This document shows, in pieces, positions 32,391 through 44,442 of a stretch of 64,000 bases of DNA. The DNA lies in contig CM037879.1 in the NCBI GenBank assembly GCA_021292165.1, forward strand, positions 288,522,272 to 288,586,271. Reading direction: 5' to 3'. A program made the translations under genes and the position numbers. Positions within the stretch are counted from its first letter, which is position 1, and every line of letters begins with the position of its first letter. The stretch comes from Shinisaurus crocodilurus. Lineage: Eukaryota; Chordata; Lepidosauria; Squamata; Shinisauridae. The notes under the pieces are model-generated. The model did no database searches. It was given only the letters and a program-made list of their open reading frames with translations, and had not been told where the DNA came from.

Positions 32391-33890
32391 TACACTTAAG
32401 CCAGTTAACTGCTGCTCTTGGGCACTGCCAATGCAGTTGGCCAAAAGGGCTGCAGCCTGCTATATGGAACATTCTCCTGTTCCAGGGTGGAACCCGTGTG
32501 GGTATTTAGGCAAATTATAGAAAGGTGCTGGTAAATATAGTTGAGGGTCAGGACCACAGTGAGCTCCCTGTGTTGCTGGAATCAGGATTGGGTTAGGCAA
32601 TAAAAAAACAAGTGGGGCCTCCTTTTTTCGGTTTCAGCTAGCTGGCCAGTCTTGCCCTGTTCCAGGATACTCCATTTCCCCTCTCCGCATTTTTCTCTCC
32701 CTCTCCACAACTGTCAGTTAGCATTCAGTGCCCACTGGGCAGGCTCAGTCCTCATTGATCTGGTTTTATTTTGGAAGGAATCTCCCCTTAATATGTTTTG
32801 TACTTCTGCAAATCTTGGGCTCCCCTGAGTCTGTTGATACCTCCCTCTTCTGTGCAGATGGCACCATTTTGACTACATAAGGATTAGTGCTCATTGGAAA
32901 ATGGGTTTGCTGTTGTTACACAGGATACTAGACTCATAAGACAGCAGGGAGCTAAGAGTGTTGCTCCAGCCCTGGTTTGGAGCTTACTGAAGCTTCTTAT
33001 ATACGTAGTCCTGCAGAGAGAGGTGTTGGTGAAACCCCATCTCCCTGGAGGGAGCCTGCTTGGTAGTTAAAGGTACAGTATTCTTAAAACCACACAGGCA
33101 TGTTCTCCAGGTGGGTTGAAATACCTCCTGAAGCCTCTGGGCATGGCAGAATGGAGCAGGGAGGTAATCTCAAGCGTCTGGTAGTTCGGGGGAGGAGTCA
33201 TCTGAATCTCACAGTCTGCTGGGGCTCTACCTACATGGAAGCTTCTAGCAGGGCCACTGTTCTGGAGATTGCTTCCTGAGGAGCTTCAGTGACACGATCA
33301 TCTCCATCCCCAGTGTCTGCAGAACTTTCCTCTGACCAAGAGGGTCAAGATCCTGGGCTGTGATGCATGTCCAGGCTGACTCTGCACTTCATCAGGTGAC
33401 TCAAGGGGCCAATGGGTTTCACCTTTTGCCCTTTAAAACCCCATAATCTGGTCTGGATCTTCTGGCTAAGCAGAAGGAATTCATGATACCCCTCTTTGCT
33501 TATGTGTTTGCCTGCTTGCCTGCCCTGTATCTGCCTTGCCATGCCATGTGGAGACTCTGTTCAGTTATGACCTACTGGCTGCCTCTTGGAGGACACTTTG
33601 CCTCTGGCTTCACCCTGCCAACCCGGAAACTGAGCCATCTATTGCCCAGAACTCCACAAACTTACAGTTTTATGCAAAATCTTACAACAAGCAGGGATTC
33701 CTTAGTCTTTCTGTGTGTTTTTAAGCAGATGATTTCTACTCCTCAGGAAGGCGGAGATGTGTTTGAAGACATGCCACTGTTAGATGCTATCCAGAGGCTC
33801 TGCACAGTAGTGCCAGTATATTTTATGTATCAGCTTGGTGCTAATATACATTCATAGTGGATGTATCCTGGTGGAAGACTGAGAGACCCC
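32391..33890. other. DNA without clear element
   Basis: 33120-33420 shows phrases such as CTGAGGAGCTTCAG and CCTCTGACCAAGAGG reminiscent of LTR-type sequence near 53460-55135, but I cannot place it. The frame at 33483-33857 has no domain. Confidence 0.35.
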
Positions 33891-34683
33891 AGTGCGTCCA
33901 GGGATGGGGACTCGGACTCGAGGACTCGACTCGTGAGTCGGACTGAGTCCCCCCTCTGACTCGACTCGGACTCGAGTCCCAATATTTTTAATGGGACTCG
34001 AGACTTGACTCGGGACTCGAGACCAAGGACTCGTCAACATCCCTGGGCTGTTGATGAGTCTTCTGGCTGTGCCAGAAGGAGCGCGATCACCAGTGAAGAG
34101 CGCATGGAAGCGAGGCGCGCCGCTGCTCGGCCACTATGGACAGCTACCAGGAGCGCAGCCCCAACGATGTGTTGAGATTTATTTTGATTGATGTGTTGTT
34201 GTGGGGGGTTAGGGTTAGGGTCAGACATTTTGGGTTTGGCTGCCTCTGCCTGCCTGTTTGGGGTTCCCAGCCTCCTCTGCCTGCCTGGTCTCTTCTTGAC
34301 CAGTTCAACAGTTGAATTGTCCAAGACAAAGGCCTTTGCCTGCCTGCTTTGGGGTTCCCTGCCTCCTCTGCCTGCCTGGTTATTTTGGGTTTGTCTGCCT
34401 GGTCTGTTCTTGCCAAAATCAGTTGCAGAGTTTTGAAATAAAAAGGCACACTTGTGCCTAGAATTTATTTAAGCCACACATCTGAAGTAGCCTTATTTTG
34501 TTGGGGGGAAATCCCATTGATTTTAATAGGGACTCGTGGAGTCAGCTTTGGGAGTGACTCAGGACTCGTGGCTCGTGAGTCACCATTTTGGACCAAGGAC
34601 TCGGACTCGAGACTCGGGTCCAAAGACTCGTGACTCGACTCGTGACTCGAGACCAAGGACTCTTCAACATCCCTGCGTGCGTC
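33891..34683 (+). mobile_element. hAT non-autonomous element, 777 bp
   Basis: The element spans 33899-34675. It begins CAGGGATGGGGACTCGG and ends CTTCAACATCCCTG, so the outer 8 bases CAGGGATG are inverted. Target repeats are AGTGCGTC (33891-33898) and CGTGCGTC (34676-34683), matching 7 of 8, the hAT TSD length. Both ends carry many subterminal GACTCG/CGAGTC words, probably transposase-binding sites. Near 34134-34200 a short plus-strand stretch matches the transposase remnant of the copy at 54033, then breaks into CTGCCTGCCTGG-type repeats. So it is an internal deletion derivative. Confidence 0.85.
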
Positions 34684-35404
34684 TGGAGCGGTGCAAATGC
34701 TGGCACCATCTTCCCACTGCGCAGCGCTGTGCTCTAAAATGCGCAGTGTTCACTACTGCCCTGCTTCCTGGTGTGCCCCAGCAGCTGCACTGGGAGATGC
34801 CAATGCGGCTTAAGGCGTGGGCACACTTTGAGCCTGGAGTAGGACAGATGCTGAATTGTTGGGCTGTAATAGCCTCCTCAGGTTCCTGATGTTGCTCAGC
34901 CTTACCCTGATAGCGTTTGCCTATTTGCTTTCTAATGTTACCAAGGGAACAGATCAGAATCATGCCTGGTTAAATTTGTGCAGCTCTGTTAGCTGCAAAT
35001 AAACCAGATTCTGTGTTAAGGCAATAGAGTGGAAAGGCTGGGGGAGTGTTTGGGGTTGGGGCTGGAGTGGGTGAGAGAGAAAGGTTTCTGCTTCCAGCCC
35101 TGCATTGAGGCAGGCAACTCGGAACGGGTGCTGCTGTGGATAGACATGCAGAATGTAGGGTGGGCAGGATTCCAGCTTGTCATTTAGTCTCCCTCTGCTC
35201 TAGGCTTGGTGGGAGATTATTTCAGCAGAGGGTGGGTTTAGGAACGATGTAAGTGAACTGTGCTCATAGTGAATCAGGCATCCATGGTTTATGCTGGAAT
35301 GCTGAATTAACGTTTGGTTTCCTGATAGGGTGCCTGGATGATGGTTTTGATACAAGTGGACCGAGCCTGGGGAGAGAGGAAAGGGTGCATACTTTCTTTC
35401 CAGT
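34684..35404. other. DNA without recognised element
   Basis: Two overlapping frames on opposite strands (34536-34963) include hAT end sequence and have no domain. Nothing else is recognised. Confidence 0.4.
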
Positions 35405-35560
35405 ACTTTAAGGCGGGGTAGGCAACCTGGTGCCCTCCTGCTGTCTTAGACTACAACTCCCATTATCCCTGACCATTGGCCATGCTGGTTGGGGCTCATG
35501 AGAGTTAGAGTCCAAAACATCTGAAGGTCACCAGTTTGCCTACCCTTGCTTTAGGGCCAT
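35405..35560. mobile_element. Palindromic hAT-like MITE
   Basis: GGGTAGGCAACCTGGTGCCC at the left and CACCAGTTTGCCTACCC at the right are inverted. Between them are ACTACAACTCCCATTATCCC and the mirrored GAGAGTTAGAGTCC. Same family as 56771-56908. Confidence 0.75.
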
Positions 35561-36089
35561 AGGCCTTGGCTCTCAGGAAAAGGGAGGCGAGCTGGGCAAG
35601 GAAAGGGCAGAGGCACTGACAGGGGCTAGGAAACCAGGCTGATGAGTGTTCCACAAGGCCGAAGAAGGCAAATTCCTTTTTATATTCGTAGTATCACACT
35701 AAAACCCAAACAAAATGCTGTACCAAACCAAAGGCCGCCAGTGATAAACCATGGTAATTTTGCTTAAGTATAAAGATAATAGGAATTAAATTGTTAGGAA
35801 TTTTTAGTGTATTTGAAATATAAAGGTCAGCTTGGTTTTGGCTTTGTGACAGTAATTTGGAAAGCCCAATGGGGAGGAGGGGACGAATGTTGCACACAGG
35901 GTACAGAAAATGGCCCCGCCTTCAATTAAGAATCTTACACAAGTTTGTGGTTTTGGGTTGCCATGATTCCCTTTCTTTTTGGGTTGGTATTTCACTGTCA
36001 TTAAGATTACAAAAAAGAGGTCAAGAATAGTTGAAGGTGTGGTTGCGTAGGAGTGGGTTACTGCTCTATGTAATTTGACTGTGTGGCAA
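35561..36089. other. DNA without recognised element
   Basis: Two overlapping minus frames (35694-36001) have no domain. No transposon hallmark is seen. Confidence 0.4.
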
Positions 36090-36190
36090 AACCCTTGTGT
36101 TATTATTTCATTTCATTTCATTTATTTCATTTATATACCGCCCCATAGCCGAAGCTCTCTGGGCGGTTCACAACCCCTTATTTACAGTAC
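36090..36190 (-). mobile_element. L2-type LINE 3' tail
   Basis: CATTTCATTTATTTCATTT repeats lead into ATATACCGCCCCATAGCCG and AAGCTCTCTGGGCGGTTCAC, the least-decayed copy of this tail in the window. Confidence 0.75.
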
Positions 36191-36520
36191 TTCCTCCTCC
36201 GGTGTTTCTGCCCCTCTGCATCGCTTCCATTCCATCACCGTAAAAGAGACATAAAACACCACAACCAATATTGAATGTAATGTAGAATAAAGAGTAGAGC
36301 CCTCTGGGAGCAAAGCAATCTTACCTTCTTCACATACCTGTTGATGGGGTTTGTTTTGCAAGACTTGTTTTGCGTGCCCATCACAGAAAGCTTACTGGAC
36401 ACTTCAGCTCCGTGTGCTGTGATGATTTAAATGGCAAATTCAGTGTCAGGGAATATTAGGAAAAGGGTGGAAAATAAAACAGGAAAGTATTGTAATGTAA
36501 TTATATAAATCCGCTATGCT

Positions 36521-36637
36521 AGCCTGTCCCAACCTGGTGCCCTCCAGATGTGTTGGACTAACGAATGACCTGGCTGGGGGATGCTGGGAGTTGTAGTCCA
36601 CATCTGGAGGGTACCAGGTTGGGGAAGGCCGGACTGT
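36521..36637. mobile_element. Palindromic hAT-like MITE
   Basis: CCCAACCTGGTGCCCTCCAG and ATGTGTTGGACTA on the left are mirrored by TAGTCCACATCTGGAGGG and TACCAGGTTGGGG on the right. Confidence 0.85.
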
Positions 36638-37890
36638 CCTCACTCTCACTGTGTGCAGTTTTGGGTGCTCCATCTCAAATTATGGAATTAATTCCCACAA
36701 GGTGTGATGATGGCTATTAGCTCAGCTATCCTTTTTTAAAAAAAAGCTTCATCATTCACAGGCACAACTAGTCCTAACACTGGCTGCTGCTAGGCTAGCT
36801 AACTGGACCTTTCCGTGTTTTGAGGGAGGGCTGTCATGACTGTACCCTTCTCTGAGAGCTTCCCTTGAGGACCTGACTGGCCACTGTTGGAGACAAAATG
36901 CTGGACTAGGTAGACCTTTTGGTTTTGAACCAACATGGGAATTCTTACCTTTTAAAAGTGCAGCATTTTAAATGCTTCTCTAAAAAAGTTAATGGGGATT
37001 TTATATAATGGCTGGTGCTGGTTAAAGCTGTCCTTGAGAGAGAATAGAATAATAAGTCTCTGTTGCAGCACTGAGAGTACATTTGAGTGTCAAGGCTATC
37101 ATATTGATCACTGCTTAACTGAAATCAAGATACAGTTTTGCTTCTTCCGCTGCCAGTTGAAGAAAACTAGTCTTGACAAAGACCGCTTGTGTAGATTTCA
37201 CTTTTGGGAAGAGACTAAAGGGGCTTAATCCCACACTAGATCTCCGTGGGCTGTTGAAAGTACTCTTGTACATGTCTGTTTATTGGCTTGACTGAATAGA
37301 AATCACAGGGAGGTTTCATGATCCTAGGATGCTGTTACCCCCAGCTTAATCCTTGGCTTGTTCAGTTGTGTTAAGTTCTGTATGCTATATGTGAGGCCAG
37401 TCTGGAGGTCAGTCAAACAGCCAGATTTGGGGGTGGGGTGGGTAGGAAAGTAGTAGTAGATGTAGGTCTAAGAAATTCAAGGCTAATAGGTTGAAGAGGT
37501 TGAAAGAAATGAGCCCCAGAAATTGTAGTTCTGTGAGTAGGCTAGGGATCTAATCCTTGTGGGTGCCTCTGGTGTGAAATTTTAGCAGCATCTCTTTTTG
37601 GAACAGCTATTCGTTATGTCTAAGCAAACTCTTAGGAAATGTTCATACAACCAGATATTCTATAAACATAATATATGAGGTAATCCAAATGAAACCTTGC
37701 TTCATGCCCACCACCATTTAGGTTGTGGACCTCTTTCCCTGTTGAGATTCATATGACTGCTACATTGCAAGTTTTTAGGCAAGCTGTAAATACCATTTTA
37801 TTTCACTAGGCCTTGACGTTGATTGGTATATTTAATGCTGTGGCATACTATCATATTTTTATAATTGGAGGTGGTTGTGCTGCTGCTCCA
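36638..37890. other. DNA with a CR1 tail scrap at 36870-36940
   Basis: ACTGGCCACTGTTGGAGACA and AAATGCTGGACTAGGTAGAC at 36876-36920 are a plus-strand CR1 3' terminus. The rest is unassigned. Confidence 0.5.
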
Positions 37891-37899
37891 TCTGCCATT

Positions 37900-38200
37900 T
37901 TTGTTTAATTGTTCTATTATGATTTGTATTTTACTGTGTTTTTAGATTATAACCCACTTTGAAGTCCTTTCGGGGAGGAAGCAGCCTAGAAATATTAATA
38001 TTCATAAGTAAATACACATGAAGAATATATGAAGCTCTTAAGTAAAACCACTGATCCATCTAGTCCATGGACTAGATTTGAACAGGACCTTATATGGAGA
38101 GGAGGAGGAGGATTATGTAAGCCGCCTTGGGTTCCTTGCAGGAAAAAAGGCGGGGTATAAATATAATAAATGAATAAATAAATAAATTATAAATGGAAAG
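37900..38200 (+). mobile_element. Two LINE/SINE 3' tails
   Basis: 37900-38025 has an L2-type tail (ATTATAACCCACTTTGAAG to ATTCATAAGTAAATA). 38030-38075 holds a reversed tRNA-SINE tail scrap (ATATGAAGCTCTTAAG). 38095-38190 holds the CORE-SINE tail AAGCCGCCTTGGGTTCCTTG with GGGGTATAAATATAATAAAT. Confidence 0.6.
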
Positions 38201-40689
38201 CATGTGTTCTTCTATATCCTGTTATCCATGGGCAACATACCCTGAACTCACTTCAGCCTATCTATAATAGGAATTTACTGTTTCATCATTGGTTGTTTTA
38301 ACACATCATGCCGTTACATCACAGTGGGAGCCAAGGCAGTTGACTGTCTTCTGCTGCACCAAAGTGATTATCTTTTTGAGCTTAGCCTGAATTTGTGAGG
38401 TTTTCCAGAGAAAGGATACATGAGCTTAGCCAGGGAATAAAGCTGGAGAGAAAATCTTGCCTATATGAAATAGCTGCCGAATGGAACCAATTCCCAAAGA
38501 AGCTGATGGAATTGATCATGGGTTAGGTAAGTGTATGTCAGGGACGGCTTAAGTATAATCAGTGTGGGTTAAGTGGCAGGGTGGTGGAGGAGCTTTTAGT
38601 GTGCCTTCCCTAATATTCTACCTTTTTGTTCTTTTTCCTGAAAAATATAATGTATCCCCGCTTCTTGTGTGGCTAATTCTCATATGTACTCTTGAAAATC
38701 CTCCCATTATGTACTATTTAAAGTCTGGGATGGAGTTAAGAAGGGGAAAATTGCGCAAAATGAACAGCTATCGAATGTGAATGTTGCGTTAAAAAATCCC
38801 CAGTTTTGTGCAGATATCCCCCACAGACTAAAGCGTGGGTGATTTAAAAGTTGTGCATTTTGAGAAAGTTGTGCATTTTTCAAGTACACATTTTGCAAAC
38901 GCTAACACAAGTTCGGGGATGTGCTCCTGTTCCCTTTCAGTGCGAATGGGACATTTTCGAGTGATTTGCAAACTAAATCAAAATTCTCATACATCCTTAC
39001 TGGCAACATCACCTTGGCCATCTCTGATATCTTGATCACAAAAATGGTCCTGGCAACAACCTTTCCACAGTGATTGGATGGGCAGTTCAGGCTTTGTTCT
39101 GTGATAGGTGAACATGCAAATTTAGAAGCACTCTTGAGAAGCTGAGAAGCATGGTAAAACCATTTCAGCAAATAAAAGTAACAAACCATTCTTATGCCAA
39201 GGTTTAGATTCTTGTTGCCGCTGGTAGAGCAGGCCTTCCTTGAGTTCAGTTTTCCCAAATTCCTAACTTGTATTTCTAGGAAGCTGGTTTTGTTAAAACA
39301 GCACACCCAAACTCCAGTTCTGCTTCATTCACATTTTATTACTCCTGACTTGAAGAGAGCTGCTATTTTGCTACTGCTTAACCCATAACATTTCTCTGGC
39401 TTTGAGACAAGACCTCCTGAAATTACCTCCCAGCTGCAAATTAGTTGGAATGGCCTTAACATCCATAGTTGCTTGTTCACTTTATAAACAAAATATTCCT
39501 TTGTTCATAATATAATTTTCTAGATTAGCCATTGTATTAACATTCTCTCTTAAAACTGAATTTACATCTGAATTATCTCATTACTTCCCAACCAGCCAAT
39601 TATTGTCTCTAGTGAACAAAATGATTATACTGGTGCCTACTGCTCTCGGGTTTTCCTCCGAGATCCTTAAACGTTGACACCTACTGAATGTTCTGACTTT
39701 ACAGGTTCCAACACATGGCTACAACTGTGTGAACGAACATGCCAGTGTACTTGGAAGGAGTGACAGAGGAAATTTATTTTAGGTAATCAACACACACACA
39801 CACAATTACTGGAACACGATATTGGTTTATTGAAAATAAGCTAAGCTGCTTCATCAACCTGCATACCAAGTGAAGGGAATTTGAGTTATTATATTCCACA
39901 CTCTTCTCCCTGCCCTGCTGCTGTCCGAGTTTAAACTGGGAATCTTGTGGTAGAAGACTGCTAGTCTGGCTGATCAGCACTCTTTTACTTAGGCCCCAGA
40001 AGGGAATCAAAATGTGAAACAAATGTGAGGGGAGCAGGCCTCTGGGTAGGCTAACTGTTAAAAGCCTGGTGCATGGTCCTTCCCTTGTCAGTAGAGGAGG
40101 ACCTCTTCTCTGCTGTGGGTTAGGTCTTGGCACAAATCCCCCAGCTAAAGGAACAGACTGCAGAGTTGAAGAATACACATCTCCAGGCCTGGTTTCTGGT
40201 GTGGTTAGCCCCAGCACCAGTCCAGCCCTTCCAGTCTCCTCTGCAGGAGCAGGTACTCTCCCTTCACAGTACCTTGTAAAAAATATGTATGTGTATTGAA
40301 GAGCTAGTGAGGAAGACTCAAGTCCATTTGAAGCTTGTGTTCAACTCAAGCATAGCAAGATTAATTCCAGTCTTGCTTATCCAGATCTCACTTGCTTGTC
40401 ATTCCTTGTTTACCCATGTGCTGTATGCCTCAGCCATGTATTTCCAGAAGAAGATATATTAGGGGAACATCTGCCAAGCGCAACCTCTAGATCAGTATGC
40501 ATTAAATTGTTCAGTAGGTTGGCCCCATTCTCTGACCCATGGCTGTCTACCTGTGGCTGTCAGCTAGCTACACATCTGTTACAAGTGGCCACCTGTGACC
40601 CAGTCCTAGCAGTCATGCTATCATAAAGGCACACAACAGCTGGAAGTGGGGGGCTCTGATAACTGCTAGTAACGGCAGAGAACAGTAGA
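38201..40689. other. Mostly single-copy DNA
   Basis: 38740-38900 has loosely repeated TTGTGCATTTTGAGAAAG-type units, similar in kind to 26370-26560. An ACAC run lies at 39790-39802. No exon is recognised. Confidence 0.4.
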
Positions 40690-43165
40690 TGTCATGGTGA
40701 TTGGAAGAAGCAGGGAGACAGAGATTTGGCAGGCATGATATGGTGTGCGCACATCTGGTGTGCATTATTGAGAGACCTCGGTGGGGAAACTGGGAGGGGT
40801 TAGTCTCTTACAGCTGTGCCCTCCTGAGTATTCGGTGCAGCACCACCACCAACACCAACTTGAGGGTCAGGGAATGGGGGTTACTGTGCTGTACAGAAAT
40901 TCTATCTGCCTCATCAGTCTCTCTGCCTGAGCTGATGAAGGTGCTCTCAAGCTTGGTGTTGAGGATCCCTAGGATGATGGTTCTGGGGGATTTCCACTTC
41001 GTGCCGAGGCCATTGGACCCGGGGCAGCTCAGGACTTCATGGCCGCCATGACAACCATGGGGCTGTCCCAACATGTTGTTGGCCCAAGGCAACATATGCT
41101 TGATTTGGTTTTCTCAACTGGACAGGAAGATGGTGATCTGAAAGTGAGGGAATTAACATCTACCCCCTTGTCATTGTCAGATCACATCCCATTGAGATTT
41201 AGACTCTTGGCATCCTTTCTCCTCTGCAAGAGTGGGGAACCCATTAAAATGGTCCACCGTCAGAGGCTAATGGATTCTGATGGATTCCAGAGGGTTATGG
41301 GGGATTTTCCTGCTGGTATGCCTGGCGGTCCTGTTGAAGTCCTGGTTACTTTGTGAATGCAGAAATGACTAGGGCAGTTGACACGATCGTTCCCAAGCAC
41401 CCTCTCCCTGTAAGCAGAGCCTGGGCAGCTCCTTGGTATACACTTGAGCTGAGGGCAATGAAGTAAGAGGGAAGATGGTTAGAATGCAGGTGGAGTTAGA
41501 CTTGTGCCGAGTCTGACCAAACACAGGTTATTGCTCATTACCACATCCAGTCACTGGTTCAGAACGCCCACTGCCTCACCTGGAATTGGTTAAAAGGAGA
41601 GATAGAACTGGGTATCATCCACCTATTGGTGACACCTCATTCCATACCTCTGAATAACCTCCCCCAGCAGTTTAATGTAGACACTGAACAGCATGGGGGA
41701 TAAAATAGAGCCCTGTGGCACCTCATGGCATAACTGCCAAGGGACAGAGCAATAATCCCCCAGCACCACTTCTGAAATCAGCCTTCCAAGTAGGAATGGA
41801 ACCACTGCAGTGCAATACCTCCAAATCCCAGCCCAGATACCCTATCCAGAAGGATACCATGGTCGGTGGTATTGAAAGCTGCTGAGAGATCCAAGAGAAT
41901 CAACAGGGTCACACTCCCTGTCCCTCTCCTGGCAAAGGTCATCCCACAGGGCAACCAAGGCATTTTCTATTCCAAAACCAGGCCTGAAGCCCAATTGAAA
42001 TGGATCTAGATAATCCATTTCATTCAAGAGTGCCCAGAGTTGGCTGGCAACCACCTGCTCAAGCACTTTGCCCAGGAAGGGGATGTTAGCAACTGACCTA
42101 TCGTTGGTAACATATTCTGGGTCCGTTAGGCTTTTTCAGGAGTGGTCTAATAACTGCCTCCGTTAAAGTGGCCGGCACCACTCCCCCTCTCAAGGAGGAG
42201 TTGATAATCTCCTGGCCTCAGCTGGACATCCCCTCCCTATTAGATGTAATAAGCCATGATGGGCAACTGTCAAGCAAAGGTGGCCAACCAGACTTGGCTA
42301 AGCATTTTGTCCACATCCTTGGGCATCAACAACTGAAACTCCTCCAATAAAAATGAACCAGATGGTGCTCTGGACACCTCTACTAATGGAACTGCATTAA
42401 CTGTTGTGTCCAAATCGTGACGAATGCAAGTGACTTAAACTTCAAAGTGTCATGCAAACTCATCACAGCAGGCTACCAAGGTTTCCACAATCTCTCTCCC
42501 TGGCCCAGATTGGAAAAGGCCATGAACCACTTGGAAAAGCTCTGCTGGATAACACTGAGAAGAAGCAATGGTGGTGAACTCCCTCTTTGCCACCCGCACC
42601 ACCACAGAGTAGGCTCGATAATGGACTGGATGCAGGCTGATAAACTGGGACTCAGTCCAGACAAGACAGAAAATGTTCTGGAAACTTCAGCTGGTCCCAA
42701 GTAGGGCAGCGAGATTGTTAACAGGCACTGGCCAACGTAATCATATTATGCCAGTACTTTTCAATCTGCACTGGCTGCCATTTCTGGGCCCGATTCAAAG
42801 TGCTAATATTAACATTGAAAGCCCTAAACTGCTTGGGGCCAAGCAGTCATTCTCCTGGAACCCCTGCCAAAGAAAAATGAGGTGTGTGGCTACTAAGAAG
42901 AGGGCCTTTTCTGCTGTAGCACCCTGGTTTTGGAATGAGCTTCCCAGAGAGGCTCATCTGGCACCTACGTTGTGTGTTTTTTTCCACCCCAGGTGAAGAC
43001 CTTTTATTGCCCAGCCATTTTATTTTTTCAGTTTTTGTTTTTGTACTGTAGTTTGAAACTTTTATATTTTATTGTGTTGTATTTTATAGTTTTAATTGTT
43101 GTGAACTGCCAAGAGAGCTTCGTCTATTGGGCAGTATGGAAATGTAACAAACAAACAAATAAATA
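40690..43165 (+). mobile_element. L2 LINE with an internally inverted RT segment
   Basis: Three blocks form one L2. 40690-41547 (plus) encodes the endonuclease end and linker, with MVLGDFHFVPRPLD, HMLDLVFSTGQEDG and SDHIPLRFRLLASF, then QRLMDSDGFQRVMGDFP. 41548-42605 (minus) encodes the linker end and RT up to motif C. 42606-43165 (plus) resumes with IMDWMQADKLGLSPDKTE (motif D), the post-palm domain with LQLVPSRAARLLTGTGQ, and the 3' tail ending in ACAAACAAATAAATAAATGA. Reversing the middle block restores family order, so it is one copy with an inversion. Many stops are present. Confidence 0.85.
41548..42605 (-). pseudogene. Inverted L2 reverse transcriptase block
   Basis: Frames on the minus strand give, in order, [40 protein letters not shown] (motif A, with the catalytic D of LDLSAAFD replaced by N in the second position), EVPQGSILSPMLFSVYIKLL (motif B) and VDDTQFYLSF (motif C, first position V for the usual Y/A pair). 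Upstream, residues such as SGSFLLEEFQLLMP belong to the L2 linker. The block is in family order on the minus strand, opposite to its two flanks. Confidence 0.85.
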
Positions 43166-43950
43166 AATGATGTGTCATTCTATGTGCTATTGGAGAATAT
43201 TCTTCCAATTTCATAAATCCACTGCATTAACAGGAAACATGGTTTTGCACAGGAGAGAGGGAGAATTATAAATGAGCAAGATTATTCACATGGATTTTAC
43301 TAGTGAAACTCATGCAACTATATTGGTGACTTTGGACAGAAAGAGAATAATGTAGAGGTCTTGCAGGTGAGTAATACGTACAAATGGCTTAATTGTCTGC
43401 CTTTTCCTGTGATGAGTAAACACACATTGCTCTCCTTTCCTCTGCAACAGAAATAGATTGCAAGCTTGGAGGCTGGGTTCCCATCTCCTCATTTTTGTAG
43501 CCCTCCACAGGAAAGAAAAAGGGGGGGGGCACACTAATTTTAATCAAGCTTCAGCCTGTCATTCTGGCTTATCATTGTCAAATGGCTGCATTTTTCCTGT
43601 TCATCAATGTCCTGTTAGGAGTGAATCCGAACTCTTTGATTATTAAAGTGGATGGAAAATAACAGCTCTGTGTGTGGCCAAATAGCTACTCATCAGCTGG
43701 ATTTTTTGATGGGGCTTGTTGGTTTAATGCAAACCTTAATCAAGAGCTCAAAGTTGTTTTTTTCTACTGGCTTTTAATGTCATGCTTGGAATTATGTTCA
43801 TTGTCTATGTCTGTCTGCCTCTCACTAGTGTGCATGGTTTTACTTATACACACTGGCCAAGCACTGGCATTCAAAAATCAGGAAATTCCAGAGGGGCAGC
43901 CATGTTGGTCTCTAGCAGTCAAAACACCCAAGAGTCTTGTGGCATCTTAA
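43166..43950. other. DNA without recognised element
   Basis: A G-run lies at 43522-43529. Frames at 43458-43950 are short and without domain. Nothing else is recognised. Confidence 0.4.
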
Positions 43951-44069
43951 GGCAGCCTATCCCAATCTGGTGCCCTCTAGATGCATTGGACTACAACTTC
44001 CACCTTCCCCAGCCATCATGGCCCTGCTGTCTTCTGGAGGGCAGCAGGTTGGGGAAGGCTGTTCTAGAT
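43951..44069. mobile_element. Palindromic hAT-like MITE, diverged
   Basis: CCCAATCTGGTGCCCTCTAG and ATGCATTGGACTACAACTTCC start the element; TGGAGGGCAGCAGGTTGGGG closes it. The right arm has lost its middle. Confidence 0.75.
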
Positions 44070-44353
44070 GGTGTCAAGTCTGCTAATGATTCCAGCTCTC
44101 AAACTCAGCTCACCCTTTGAAAATTTTGTTTGGAGTTGGACGAACTTAAGTTCTGTTACAGAATGTCCTGGGAGACTGAACTGCTCCCCCACTGGTTTCT
44201 GACAGATCATTTTTAATATCTGATTCCAAAATGAATATTCATTCATTTATAGCAGCAATGTTTGTGTCCTAGGAGCGAGAAATCTTTGAGTCAAAATCCC
44301 ATTTGTTATAGTTGCTGAGTAAATGGTTCCTACTGCCAATAACTCAAGACATT

Positions 44354-44442
44354 GGGTTGGATCCAGACTTAGTCATGACTAACTTAAATTCCCTTGATTT
44401 CAGTGGATCTACTCTAATTATGACCAAGTCTGGATCCAACCC
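44354..44442. mobile_element. 89-bp palindromic MITE with GGGTTGGATCC ends
   Basis: The left arm GGGTTGGATCCAGACTTAGT and the right arm ACCAAGTCTGGATCCAACCC are near-perfect inverted repeats. The centre TTGATTTCAGTGGATCTACT is shared with 57153-57241 and 13925-13965. The element is almost all hairpin. Confidence 0.85.

Noticed and set aside
33483..33857. 124-residue plus-strand protein
   Set aside because: No domain, no splice signals fitting it, and low sequence support.
41548..42605. Independent second L2 insertion in opposite orientation
   Set aside because: Its two ends meet the flanking L2 at matching points of the family order, so an inversion within one copy explains it better; not fully excluded.
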